The notes under the pieces are model-generated. The model saw nothing but the letters and a program-made list of their open reading frames with translations, had not been told where the DNA came from and did no database searches. Source: Flavobacterium sp. SUN052 (GTDB lineage Bacteria; Bacteroidota; Bacteroidia; Flavobacteriales; Flavobacteriaceae). From it: a stretch of 64,000 nucleotides of DNA. Below, one piece after another: positions 17,607 to 25,569 of this stretch. Both the position numbers and the translations under genes were made by a program. Where the stretch lies: assembly GCF_028867935.1 (NCBI RefSeq), contig NZ_JAPQNS010000003.1, positions 439,857 through 503,856 of the forward strand, in the 5' to 3' direction. Position 1 is the stretch's first letter, and each line of letters starts with the position of its first letter.

Positions 17607-18440
17607 ATGAAAACACAGAATCCTGCTCCAGCACCCGCTAAAGTTGCCGCACCGAAGAAAAAGTCCGGTGGCCTGAACCCCGTGTTCGTTATTCCAATCC
17701 TGGCTGTAGTTGCTTACCTGGTATTTTACCTGATCTTCGGTGATGGTAGTCACTTTCAGGACGGAGACAACGAAAAGCAACCATTGGCTGGCGATTTCTT
17801 TGGTATCATCTTTAAGGGTGGTTTCATCGTACCAATCTTGTTCACCTGTTTCCTTTGCGTACTGGTGTTCTCGATTGAGCGTTTTATCACTATCGGCCGT
17901 GCCAATGGCACAGGGTCTGTTGATGATTTCGTATTGAAAGTGAAAGGTCTGCTTGACAAAAACGAAGTTGAGGCTGCTATCCGTGAGTGCGACAAGCAGA
18001 AAGGCTCAATCGGTAACGTAGTAAAAACTGCACTGGTGAAGTATCAGCTTTTAGCTACTGACACTGAAATGACGAAAGAGCAAAAACTGGCTGCTTTGTC
18101 AAAAGAGATCGAAGAAGCTACGACGCTGGAATTGCCAATGTTGGAGAAAAACCTTGTTATCATCGCGACGCTGGCTTCTGTTTCTACACTGATCGCCCTT
18201 CTTGGAACGGTATTAGGTATGATCCGTGCCTTCTCGGCAATGGGTGCTACTGGCCAGCCTGATACAGCGGCTTTGTCAACTGGTATCTCTGAGGCCCTTG
18301 TAAACACGGCCGTTGGTATCGGTACAGCTGCTATTGCAACCATCATGTACGCGTATTTCACAAGCCGTATTGATGCCCTGACGTACAACATCGATGAAAT
18401 CGGTCTGAGCATTCAGCAGAACTTTGCCGCTCACAACTAA
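17607..18440 (+). CDS. exbB: ExbB/TolQ-type proton channel protein
   Basis: Inner-membrane subunit of the Ton motor (MotA/TolQ/ExbB family). The Ala/Pro/Lys-rich cytoplasmic tail (residues 1-25) is followed by a first helix near 29-45, a second near 70-95 (ILFTCFLCVLVFSIERFI), a long cytoplasmic loop, and two more hydrophobic helices with the family pattern LIALLGTVLGMIRAF and a final Ala/Gly-rich helix. With ExbD it uses proton motive force to energise TonB. The following genes exbD, exbD, tonB confirm the role. The 277 residues are slightly longer than E. coli ExbB because of the N-terminal tail. Confidence 0.94.
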   Translation: MKTQNPAPAPAKVAAPKKKSGGLNPVFVIPILAVVAYLVFYLIFGDGSHFQDGDNEKQPLAGDFFGIIFKGGFIVPILFTCFLCVLVFSIERFITIGRANGTGSVDDFVLKVKGLLDKNEVEAAIRECDKQKGSIGNVVKTALVKYQLLATDTEMTKEQKLAALSKEIEEATTLELPMLEKNLVIIATLASVSTLIALLGTVLGMIRAFSAMGATGQPDTAALSTGISEALVNTAVGIGTAAIATIMYAYFTSRIDALTYNIDEIGLSIQQNFAAHN

Positions 18441-18489
18441 GCGCAAAGCTCGTTTGATTCTCAGTTTACACTTTAATTAGTAACGACAC

Positions 18490-19116
18490 ATGCCACGAGT
18501 AAAACCCAAACGACATGGGGCGGGTATGGATATGACCGCAATGGTGGACGTAGCCTTTCTGCTGCTTACGTTCTTCATCCTAACTGCCCAGTTCCGGGCT
18601 CAGGATGCGGCAACTATCGAAACGCCCTCGTCGATCTCAGGCATCAAGGTGCCCGATAAGGACATCATGACCATTGGCCTAAGCAAAGATGGAAACGTTT
18701 ATTTTGGTATCGACAATCAGCAAAAGCGTCGGGATATGCTCGACAATTTTGCAGCCGCCAATGGCATGTCGTTTACTGAAAAAGAAAAGAAAGCGTTTTC
18801 TATTCTGTCAAGCTTCGGGATGCCGAAAAATCAATTGAAAGCGTTTTTAAATCTTGAACCTGAGCAGCGCAATGCCTACAAGCAACCAGGAATCCCAGTC
18901 GATTCGACGGGAGCTGGTGCTGGCAACGAATTGAAGGACTGGGTTTTTAACGCTCGGAAAGCGAACAACGATCTACGGATTGCCCTTAAAGGCGATAATC
19001 TGGCGAAATTCCCAAACTTTAAAAATGTATTGGGAACCCTACAGGCGCAGAATATCAACAAGTTTAACCTGATTACGGGTACGGAAGCACCCCCAGCAGG
19101 TTGGAAAGCTGATTAA
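18490..19116 (+). CDS. exbD: ExbD-type biopolymer transport protein (first copy)
   Basis: Bitopic ExbD/TolR protein of 208 residues. The N-terminal signature DMTAMVDVAFLLLTFFIL carries the conserved helix and its proton-handling Asp (VDVAF). The periplasmic domain holds an insert of about 70 residues (roughly 78-150) with no counterpart in E. coli ExbD, rich in Lys and Phe, before the usual C-terminal strand-helix part. Two different ExbD proteins in one operon are common in Bacteroidota, and may form a heteromer within the ExbB ring. Confidence 0.92.
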   Translation: MPRVKPKRHGAGMDMTAMVDVAFLLLTFFILTAQFRAQDAATIETPSSISGIKVPDKDIMTIGLSKDGNVYFGIDNQQKRRDMLDNFAAANGMSFTEKEKKAFSILSSFGMPKNQLKAFLNLEPEQRNAYKQPGIPVDSTGAGAGNELKDWVFNARKANNDLRIALKGDNLAKFPNFKNVLGTLQAQNINKFNLITGTEAPPAGWKAD

Positions 19117-19130
19117 TTTATTCGTTTACG

Positions 19131-19201
19131 GTTTCAAGTTTCAGGTTTCAGGTTCTTAAAGGGCCGATGCAACCTGAAGCTTAAAACCTGAAACCTGAAA
19201 C
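19131..19201 (+). repeat. Inverted-repeat element between the two exbD genes
   Basis: The left arm (19131-19154) iterates GTTTCAGGTTTCAGGTT-like units. The right arm (19171-19201) is its reverse complement, with one mismatch over the outer 17 bases and a short extra segment inside. The arms fill most of the 89-base gap between two operon genes. Confidence 0.75.
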
Positions 19202-19205
19202 AACC

Positions 19206-19742
19206 ATGTCAGAAATAGACACCTCCGGTGGGGGTGGTGGTAAAGGTGATGGTAAGGTACGGGCCAAGAAAGCGTCAACCAAAATTGACATGACCCCCAT
19301 GGTGGACCTTGGGTTCCTCCTGATTACCTTCTTCATTTTGGCTACTACCCTGAGCAAGCCATCGTCGATGACGCTCAACGTACCGGACAAAACGAAACAA
19401 GAAGAAACAGAGCCAATTAAGGCCTCGAACGTAATGACGATTTTCCTGGGTAAGGATAACAAAGCACACTACATTTTTGGGAAAGCTGCTTCAGAAGATC
19501 CAGAAATAAAAACAGTAGGCTTTGGATATGATCTCCGTAAAGCCATTCAGGAAGAAGGTCGTAAAGTGCCTGCCGACAAATTTGTAGTAGTAATCAAGCC
19601 AACCAAAGAGTCTACCTACCGCAACATGGTAGATATTATGGACGAAATGGCGATTACTAAAATGAAGCGGTACGCCCTTGTAGACGAATTAACTCCCGAT
19701 GAGAAAACGCTTCTCAAGGATAAACTCAAGTTAGAAATTTAA
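19206..19742 (+). CDS. exbD: ExbD-type biopolymer transport protein (second copy)
   Basis: Second ExbD/TolR homologue, 178 residues, with a Gly-rich N-terminus (GGGGGKGDGK) then IDMTPMVDLGFLLITFFIL, the single membrane helix with the conserved Asp. The periplasmic domain lacks the long insert of the upstream copy. It ends eight bases before tonB. Confidence 0.93.
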   Translation: MSEIDTSGGGGGKGDGKVRAKKASTKIDMTPMVDLGFLLITFFILATTLSKPSSMTLNVPDKTKQEETEPIKASNVMTIFLGKDNKAHYIFGKAASEDPEIKTVGFGYDLRKAIQEEGRKVPADKFVVVIKPTKESTYRNMVDIMDEMAITKMKRYALVDELTPDEKTLLKDKLKLEI

Positions 19743-19749
19743 CAACACT

Positions 19750-20580
19750 ATGGCAGAAACGATAGCGAAAGCGACACTGGACGATATAGTGTTTGCTAAT
19801 CGTAACAAAGCGTATGGTGCTTACTCCCTGCGGAAAGATTACCCGCGTGTAGTAACTCGCGCCCTGTTGATTGGCGCTGCGGTGTTTACATTAGCCGTTC
19901 TTTCACCAACTATTATTAGTGCCATAACGCCGGATGATACCGACGAGCAGGCAATGGTGGAAGTGGATCTGATGAAATTACCTCCCCCGCCGATTGACCC
20001 CAATGAACCGCCACCACCACCACCACCACCGGTTGAATTACCGAAGGTGAATACGGTGAAGTTCCTTCCGCCTGAAGTTAAGCCAGATGAAGAGGTTCCT
20101 GAAGAAGTTCCACCACCAGCTGTGGAAGAACTGAAGGAAGCTGTTGCCGCTGAAAAAACGCAGGAAGGTGATCCAAATGCTGAAGAAGTAATTGTGGCTC
20201 CAGAAGAAACATCTGGTCCTACTAAAGTTGAAGCTGCTGTTGAAGCCCCTGCTCCTAAAGAAGACGAGGTATTCACAGTGGTAGAACAGCAGCCGGAATT
20301 TGCTGGCGGTATGAGCGCGTTGAACCAGTATCTCGGCAAGAATATTCGCTACCCAGCAGCGGCCCAGCGGGCCAACGTATCGGGCCGGGTATTTGTAAGC
20401 TTCGTAGTAAACACCGATGGTAGTATTCAGGACGTTACTGTACTCAAAGGTCTTGGGTTTGGAACTGACGAAGAAGCTGTACGGGTTGTGAAGTCAATGC
20501 CAAAGTGGAGACCTGGTAAGCAATCAGGCCGCCCGGTTCGTGTGAAGTATAACCTGCCCATCAACTTCCAGTTGGAGTAA
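19750..20580 (+). CDS. tonB: Energy transducer TonB
   Basis: TonB links the ExbBD motor to outer-membrane receptors. There is a cytoplasmic N-terminus, one membrane helix near residues 35-57 (RALLIGAAVFTLAVLSPTI), a Pro-rich periplasmic spacer (EPPPPPPPPVELP) followed by an acidic Pro/Glu stretch to about residue 180, and the C-terminal TonB domain from VVEQQPEFAGG through YPAAAQRANVSG to the last residues. The N-terminal 30 residues (DIVFANRNKAYGAYSLR) are the characteristic Bacteroidota form. Its TAA overlaps the start of the next gene. Likely clients include the SusC-like receptor at 43.8-46.9 kb. Confidence 0.95.
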   Translation: MAETIAKATLDDIVFANRNKAYGAYSLRKDYPRVVTRALLIGAAVFTLAVLSPTIISAITPDDTDEQAMVEVDLMKLPPPPIDPNEPPPPPPPPVELPKVNTVKFLPPEVKPDEEVPEEVPPPAVEELKEAVAAEKTQEGDPNAEEVIVAPEETSGPTKVEAAVEAPAPKEDEVFTVVEQQPEFAGGMSALNQYLGKNIRYPAAAQRANVSGRVFVSFVVNTDGSIQDVTVLKGLGFGTDEEAVRVVKSMPKWRPGKQSGRPVRVKYNLPINFQLE

Positions 20581-20810
20581 TGCCGCAGCGAAATAGAGTA
20601 TCGGAGCAACTGACGCTGGTTTTGGCGGTACTTGCTTCGGTGGCATACTTGGGAGGAGGCATCGCACTGATAGCCTCCTCTCAGCGTTTTGTCATTTTCC
20701 CTCCCCCTGGTCTTTTGCGCTACGGTTTGGCCGCCTTGCTAATCTGGTACGGCGGAACACGCGCTTTTCGGGCGTATTATCTTTACAAAGACAGCCAGCA
20801 CGAAGATTAA
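20580..20810 (+). CDS. Small two-helix membrane protein, function unknown
   Basis: 76 residues with two hydrophobic segments, about 9-31 (LTLVLAVLASVAYLGGGIAL) and 41-60, and a charged C-terminal tail. It starts within the tonB stop codon (TAATG), so it is translated with tonB and probably acts near the Ton complex, though I recognise no family. Confidence 0.7.
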   Translation: MPQRNRVSEQLTLVLAVLASVAYLGGGIALIASSQRFVIFPPPGLLRYGLAALLIWYGGTRAFRAYYLYKDSQHED

Positions 20811-20903
20811 GCAAATCGCTTTAAACTAAGACGCTACAAGTTTGTCTAAAAATCATCAAAGCAACGGTTGTGGAATATGGCCTCGCTTTGCATCTATTAG
20901 CTG

Positions 20904-21839
20904 ATGATGAGAAAATGGATTTGGTCATTCGTAGTTGGTATTGCCGCTATTGGGTGCAACTCAGAAAAACAGCAGGCTTTAGATACGCCTTCTCGTGGTG
21001 AGATTACAGTGGTCTCGGATGAGTCGTTCCGACCATTGGTTGAACAATTGACTGGAACGTATTCGGGAATTTACCCAGAGACGAAATTCAACGTATTGTT
21101 CCGGCCCGAGAAGGAAGCTATTGCCATGATGCTTCGCGATAGTGCCCGCTTAGTGTTCTGTACTCGGCCGCTTACTAAAGGAGAGCAGGCTGTACTGGAT
21201 CAGCGCAAGATTGTTGGAAAAACAGAACGGATTGCTACGGATGGAGTAGCCCTGATAACGGGAAAGGCGAATACTGATAGTTTGATTACAATGGCTGAGT
21301 TGCGAAGCCTATTCAACGGGCAACTGAAAAACTGGGAACAGCTAAAAGGAGGTAATCAGACTGGCCCCGTGACGCTTGTTTTTGATAACGGCAATGGAAG
21401 TAACATTGATTTTGTACTGCGAACGTTTGCCATTAAATCAATTCAAGGTATCCGAATCTCAACGGCTAAGTCTAATCGTGAGGTAATTGATTATGTTCGC
21501 GAAAATCCACGAGCATTAGGATTTATTGGCGTAAACTGGATCAGCGATGGCGATGAAGCATTGACCGCTGAACTATCGCGGGATCTGCGAGTGCTTGGCG
21601 TTTCTGACAAAGTAAACCCTACTGGAATTAAAGACTATTTCCAACCTTTTCAACGTAGTTTGGGTTTACAAGATTATCCTCTTCGTCGACCGTTGTACAT
21701 TATTAGTCGGGAAGCGCATTCTGGTTTAGGGGGCGGATTGATTAATTATCTGGCTCGGGATGCTGGAAGTCTGATCATTGAAAAATTGGGTCTTTGGCCT
21801 ACTAGGCCATATAATAGAGAGGTTTATATTCAGAAGTAA
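20904..21839 (+). CDS. PstS-like substrate-binding lipoprotein
   Basis: 311 residues with a lipoprotein signal (WSFVVGIAAIGC; lipidated Cys at residue 18) and a periplasmic-binding fold of the PBP-like/PstS superfamily. GEITVVSDESFRPLVE begins the first lobe; FDNGNGSNIDFVLR and ALGFIGVNWISDG match the anion-binding and hinge segments of PstS-type proteins. No pstCAB genes are nearby. It sits between tonB and a TPR gene, an arrangement I recall from other Bacteroidota, so it may serve the Ton system or envelope rather than phosphate import. Confidence 0.8.
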   Translation: MMRKWIWSFVVGIAAIGCNSEKQQALDTPSRGEITVVSDESFRPLVEQLTGTYSGIYPETKFNVLFRPEKEAIAMMLRDSARLVFCTRPLTKGEQAVLDQRKIVGKTERIATDGVALITGKANTDSLITMAELRSLFNGQLKNWEQLKGGNQTGPVTLVFDNGNGSNIDFVLRTFAIKSIQGIRISTAKSNREVIDYVRENPRALGFIGVNWISDGDEALTAELSRDLRVLGVSDKVNPTGIKDYFQPFQRSLGLQDYPLRRPLYIISREAHSGLGGGLINYLARDAGSLIIEKLGLWPTRPYNREVYIQK

Positions 21840-21847
21840 GTAAATTT

Positions 21848-21876
21848 TTTGGTTTAACTGCAATTTTTTACTTTTG
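21848..21876 (+). promoter_or_regulatory. Candidate promoter of the TPR gene
   Basis: TTTG at 21848-21851, a 17-base spacer and TACTTTTG at 21869-21876 form one of the better Bacteroidota-type promoters in the window, 53 bases before the start codon. Confidence 0.5.
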
Positions 21877-21929
21877 CGGCTTGTTTTATTGGGACAGTAA
21901 ATAACTAACTTCTTACCAACCTGAAGTAC

Positions 21930-23696
21930 ATGATGAAGATTCAGAAAAAATCGCTAACGACAATTCTGGCACTGGGTGCTATGATGTCGACTCCAGTGTT
22001 TGCGCAGGACGTTCAGACGGGCTTGAAAGACCTGGAGTCGGAGCGGTTTGCTAAAGCTGAACAGACGTTCACGCAGTTGGCAACCAGCTCGCCAACAGCT
22101 GACAATCAATATTATCTTGGTTATTACTATCTCCGCACAAACCAGCTGGACAAGGCTCAGGCTGCTTTTGAAAAAGGCGCAGCGGCTGATCCTAAAGGTC
22201 AACTCAACAACGTTGGACTAGGTGCAGTAGCCTTAGCTAAAGGCGATCGTGCTGGCGCTAAAGCCAAGATTGATCAGGCTATTAGTGCCACGAAAAGCAA
22301 AAACGCAGACGTGCTGTTCCGGGCGGGTGAAGCTTACACGCTCAACGAGAAAAACAATGATCCAGCTGAGGCCCTTCGTTTGCTCGATATGGCAGCTAAG
22401 CTGGATAAGAAAGGAGGAGGTAGTGCCGACCTTAAAATGGCGATGGGCGATGCCTATTTCATTAAAAATGATGGCGGTACGGCCGTTTCTCGTTACGAAG
22501 ATGCTTTGTTAGCTTCACCAAATCTGGCTGAAGCAAATTATAAGATCGGTCGTCTCTACCTGCGTGGTAAAAACTACAAACTGGCTCAGGAATTCTTCAA
22601 TAAAGCGATTGAAGCTGACCCAGAGTTCGCGTTGACTTACCGTTCGTTGGCTGACGCTTTAGCTGGTTCACGCGCTTATAAAGGTGCTGCCAGCAACATG
22701 GAGAAGTACGTACAGAAAAGTGGTACAACTGATCCTGAGTATTTGACAACAGTGGCTAAGTATTACTTTTTGGCTAATGATTATCTGAAGGCAACCGCCT
22801 ATCTGGACCAGCTACAGGGTAAAGTGAATGATCCCGTTTTAGACCGTATGTACGGTTGGGCATACACAGCACTGGGTAAAAACGACCAGGCTGTTCAGGC
22901 TTTGAACAAGTTTATCACGGCTGCCCCACAAAAAGTGATCTATGACGACTACAAATATTTGGGCCGTGCGTATGGTCAGCTGGGTACGCCAGAAGCTGAT
23001 TCGTTGGCAATAATCAATTTAGAGAAGGCTGCTCCGGAAGATACAACTGAGAACCTGTATCGTGAAATTGCCAAGAAATACAATGACGGAAAGCGGTATG
23101 ACAAGGCGTTTGATTATTACACAAAAGCAATTGGTACTGGTAAGCCGCTCAATAACGACTACCTGAACATGGGCTTAGCCGCTTATAACTACGGTTTCCG
23201 TATTGGTCGCGATGTAATGAAAGAAGATACTGCTGGTGCTAAACAAATGCGCAAGCAGTGGTTCCTTCGGGCTGACTCGGCATATGCTAAGCTAGCCGAA
23301 GTGACACCTAATTACTCGCCAGCTTATTACTATCGGGGAACGTCGAATTACTACGCTTACCCATCATCAGAATCGTTGAGTAATCGGGCGTTTGTTCCTT
23401 ATCTGGAAAAATTCACTGAATTAGCTCCTCAGGACATCACTGCTGATGCCTCAAAAGCACCCCAGTTTAACCGCTTGCTTTTGCAATCGTACAGCTTGTT
23501 GGCCGCTGATGCAGTAACCCGTAAGGATGATGCTAAAGCAAAGGATTATGCGACAAAAATGTTAGCAATCGATCCGAACGATAAGCGGGCGAAAGAATTC
23601 CTGGAAGGCCCAAAACCGGCTCAGGCAGCTCCAGCCGCTACTCCGGCAACAAAGCCTGCGCCTAAAACGCCAGCTAAGAAAGGTTCTGCGAAGTAA
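21930..23696 (+). CDS. Periplasmic TPR-repeat protein
   Basis: 588 residues with a signal peptide (residues 1-26, ending VFAQ) and about a dozen tetratricopeptide-like repeats of 34 residues. Clear units include YYLGYYYLRTNQLDKAQAAF, ANYKIGRLYLRGKNYKLAQE, and AFDYYTKAIG. The C-terminus is an Ala/Pro/Lys-rich low-complexity tail. TPR proteins act as protein-binding scaffolds; the partner is unknown, but the gene follows the PstS-like gene and the Ton operon. It has its own promoter and terminator, so co-regulation is not required. Confidence 0.85.
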   Translation: MMKIQKKSLTTILALGAMMSTPVFAQDVQTGLKDLESERFAKAEQTFTQLATSSPTADNQYYLGYYYLRTNQLDKAQAAFEKGAAADPKGQLNNVGLGAVALAKGDRAGAKAKIDQAISATKSKNADVLFRAGEAYTLNEKNNDPAEALRLLDMAAKLDKKGGGSADLKMAMGDAYFIKNDGGTAVSRYEDALLASPNLAEANYKIGRLYLRGKNYKLAQEFFNKAIEADPEFALTYRSLADALAGSRAYKGAASNMEKYVQKSGTTDPEYLTTVAKYYFLANDYLKATAYLDQLQGKVNDPVLDRMYGWAYTALGKNDQAVQALNKFITAAPQKVIYDDYKYLGRAYGQLGTPEADSLAIINLEKAAPEDTTENLYREIAKKYNDGKRYDKAFDYYTKAIGTGKPLNNDYLNMGLAAYNYGFRIGRDVMKEDTAGAKQMRKQWFLRADSAYAKLAEVTPNYSPAYYYRGTSNYYAYPSSESLSNRAFVPYLEKFTELAPQDITADASKAPQFNRLLLQSYSLLAADAVTRKDDAKAKDYATKMLAIDPNDKRAKEFLEGPKPAQAAPAATPATKPAPKTPAKKGSAK

Positions 23697-23718
23697 GAGT
23701 AAACGATAAATCCAGAAG

Positions 23719-23746
23719 AGCGGCCCCCAACAGGGTCGCTTTTTTT
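23719..23746 (+). terminator. Terminator after the TPR gene
   Basis: AGCGGCCC and GGGTCGCT pair with one G:T wobble over a short loop, followed by a T run. Confidence 0.8.
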
Positions 23747-23814
23747 GTGCTAAGACAACGTATAAAATCCTGAGGGAGCACAAATCTGTATCTGTTATTT
23801 TCGATAAGCCGTCG

Positions 23815-23822
23815 TAACTTTG
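23815..23822 (+). promoter_or_regulatory. Candidate -7 promoter element of adk
   Basis: TAACTTTG fits TAnnTTTG, 43 bases before the adk start. There is no clear -33 TTG. Confidence 0.4.
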
Positions 23823-23865
23823 CGCCCGCGATCAACCAAATCACAAAAGCCCACTACTAAACCTC

Positions 23866-24447
23866 ATGCTTAATCTTGTACTGTTTGGCCCTCCGGGTGC
23901 GGGTAAAGGCACACAAAGTGAGAAACTTATTGCTAAATACCATTTAGTACACTTGTCGACAGGTGATTTGTTGCGATCGCAGATTGCGGCAGGAACAGAA
24001 CTTGGTTTGCGGGCAAAAGCCTTGATGGATGAGGGTATTTTGGTTCCTGACGAGGTGGTGATCGGCATGATCGACAGTAAACTCAATGAAAACCAGGCTG
24101 CACCGGGCTTCATTTTTGATGGATTTCCACGAACGGTTCCACAGGCTCAGGCGTTAGACGACCTACTGGCTCACTACAACGAACAAATCACAACGATGAT
24201 CGCGTTGGTGGTTGAGGAGGAAGAACTTACCCGGCGGTTATTGAGCCGGGGTCAAACATCGGGACGACCTGACGATCAGAATGAAGCCTTGATTCGTCGA
24301 CGGGTGAAGGAGTATAATGAAAAAACAACGCCTGTTGCCGGGTACTACAGCAATCAGGACAAGTACGCGGCCATAGATGGTGTTGGCGATATTGACAGCA
24401 TATTCGAGGCTATTTGTAATAAAATCACAGAAGACCAACCAGACTGA
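23866..24447 (+). CDS. adk: Adenylate kinase
   Basis: Interconverts ATP+AMP and 2 ADP in the cytoplasm. The Walker A loop GPPGAGKGT is at residues 8-16. AMP-site segments HLSTGDLLR and FDGFPRTVPQAQAL are present, and the LID region begins at RGQTSGRPDD. This is the short-LID form without a zinc-binding cysteine set. The 193 residues fit that form. It is followed after 58 bases by obgE. Confidence 0.96.
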   Translation: MLNLVLFGPPGAGKGTQSEKLIAKYHLVHLSTGDLLRSQIAAGTELGLRAKALMDEGILVPDEVVIGMIDSKLNENQAAPGFIFDGFPRTVPQAQALDDLLAHYNEQITTMIALVVEEEELTRRLLSRGQTSGRPDDQNEALIRRRVKEYNEKTTPVAGYYSNQDKYAAIDGVGDIDSIFEAICNKITEDQPD

Positions 24448-24505
24448 TGTACTTTGGCCACCGGGTGTGGGCATTCTACGTTAAGCCGGTGGGAAACAAC
24501 AGAGC

Positions 24506-25525
24506 ATGGCATCATCAAACTTCATAGATTACGTTAAAATAAATTGCCGTTCAGGAACTGGCGGTGCTGGTTCAGTTCACTTCCGGCGTGAGAAACACGT
24601 TCCTAAGGGAGGACCAGACGGGGGAGATGGTGGCCGGGGAGGCCATATAATTCTTCGGGGTAACGCGCAACACTGGACATTGCTCCACCTTAAATACCGG
24701 AAGCACATAAAGGCCGACGCTGGTAAAGCCGGCGAAGGTGGCCGCAGAACAGGCCATGAGGGTGAAGATGTGTACCTTGATGTTCCGCTTGGGACTATTG
24801 CCCGTAATGCCGAGACTGGCGAGCACATGGCCGAAATCACCGCCGATGGGCAGGAGATTATTTTGTTGCCCGGTGGCCGGGGCGGTCTAGGTAACGACCA
24901 TTTTAAATCGGCAACCCAACAAGCTCCGTATTACGCTCAGACAGGTGAGCCTGCTCAGGAAGAGTGGATCATTTTAGAACTCAAACTACTGGCAGACGTT
25001 GGTTTGGTTGGTTTCCCTAATGCGGGCAAATCAACACTACTGTCTGTGTTGTCGGCGGCCCGTCCCGAAATTGCTGATTATCCGTTCACAACGCTTGTTC
25101 CCAACTTAGGTGTAGTGGCATATCGTGATTACAAATCGTTTGTAATGGCCGATATTCCGGGAATTATCGAAGGTGCCTCTCAGGGAAAAGGACTGGGACT
25201 ACGTTTTCTTCGGCACATTGAGCGCAACTCTGTGCTCTTATTTCTCGTACCGGTAACTACGGAAGATATTCGGGCGGAGTATAATACGCTGGTAAATGAA
25301 CTGCATCAGTATAATCCTGAATTATCCGACAAAGAGCGATTGTTGGCCGTTACAAAAACAGATTTGGTTACCGAAGAAGAGTTAGATACAATAAAAAAAA
25401 CGTTACCGGAGCGGGTTAAATGCGTCTTCATATCAGCAATCAACCAACAAGGTCTGACCGAACTGAAAGACGCAATCTGGCAGACATTATCGGATGCTCA
25501 GGTGATTGTTCCGGCCGAAGAATAA
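24506..25525 (+). CDS. obgE: GTPase Obg (ObgE/CgtA)
   Basis: Ribosome-associated GTPase acting in 50S assembly and stress signalling. The glycine-rich Obg domain (residues 1-158) shows [12 protein letters not shown]. The G domain has G1 GFPNAGKS at 169-176, the switch segment [12 protein letters not shown]3 DIPGIIEGA, and TKTDL as G4. At 339 residues it lacks the extra C-terminal domain found in some relatives. It is probably co-transcribed with adk. Confidence 0.96.
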   Translation: MASSNFIDYVKINCRSGTGGAGSVHFRREKHVPKGGPDGGDGGRGGHIILRGNAQHWTLLHLKYRKHIKADAGKAGEGGRRTGHEGEDVYLDVPLGTIARNAETGEHMAEITADGQEIILLPGGRGGLGNDHFKSATQQAPYYAQTGEPAQEEWIILELKLLADVGLVGFPNAGKSTLLSVLSAARPEIADYPFTTLVPNLGVVAYRDYKSFVMADIPGIIEGASQGKGLGLRFLRHIERNSVLLFLVPVTTEDIRAEYNTLVNELHQYNPELSDKERLLAVTKTDLVTEEELDTIKKTLPERVKCVFISAINQQGLTELKDAIWQTLSDAQVIVPAEE

Positions 25526-25569
25526 GTTTATCATTTCTCTTTGAGCATTAAGCGCTTATTTTACCTGTG

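Noticed and set aside
19839..20339. 166-codon minus-strand frame opposite tonB
   Set aside because: It results from the Pro-rich codons of tonB read backwards, giving a Ser/Thr/Gly-rich sequence without any domain.
25567..25569. GTG 25567 as start of the first SASA gene
   Set aside because: It would add one residue ahead of an ATG that gives a normal signal peptide.
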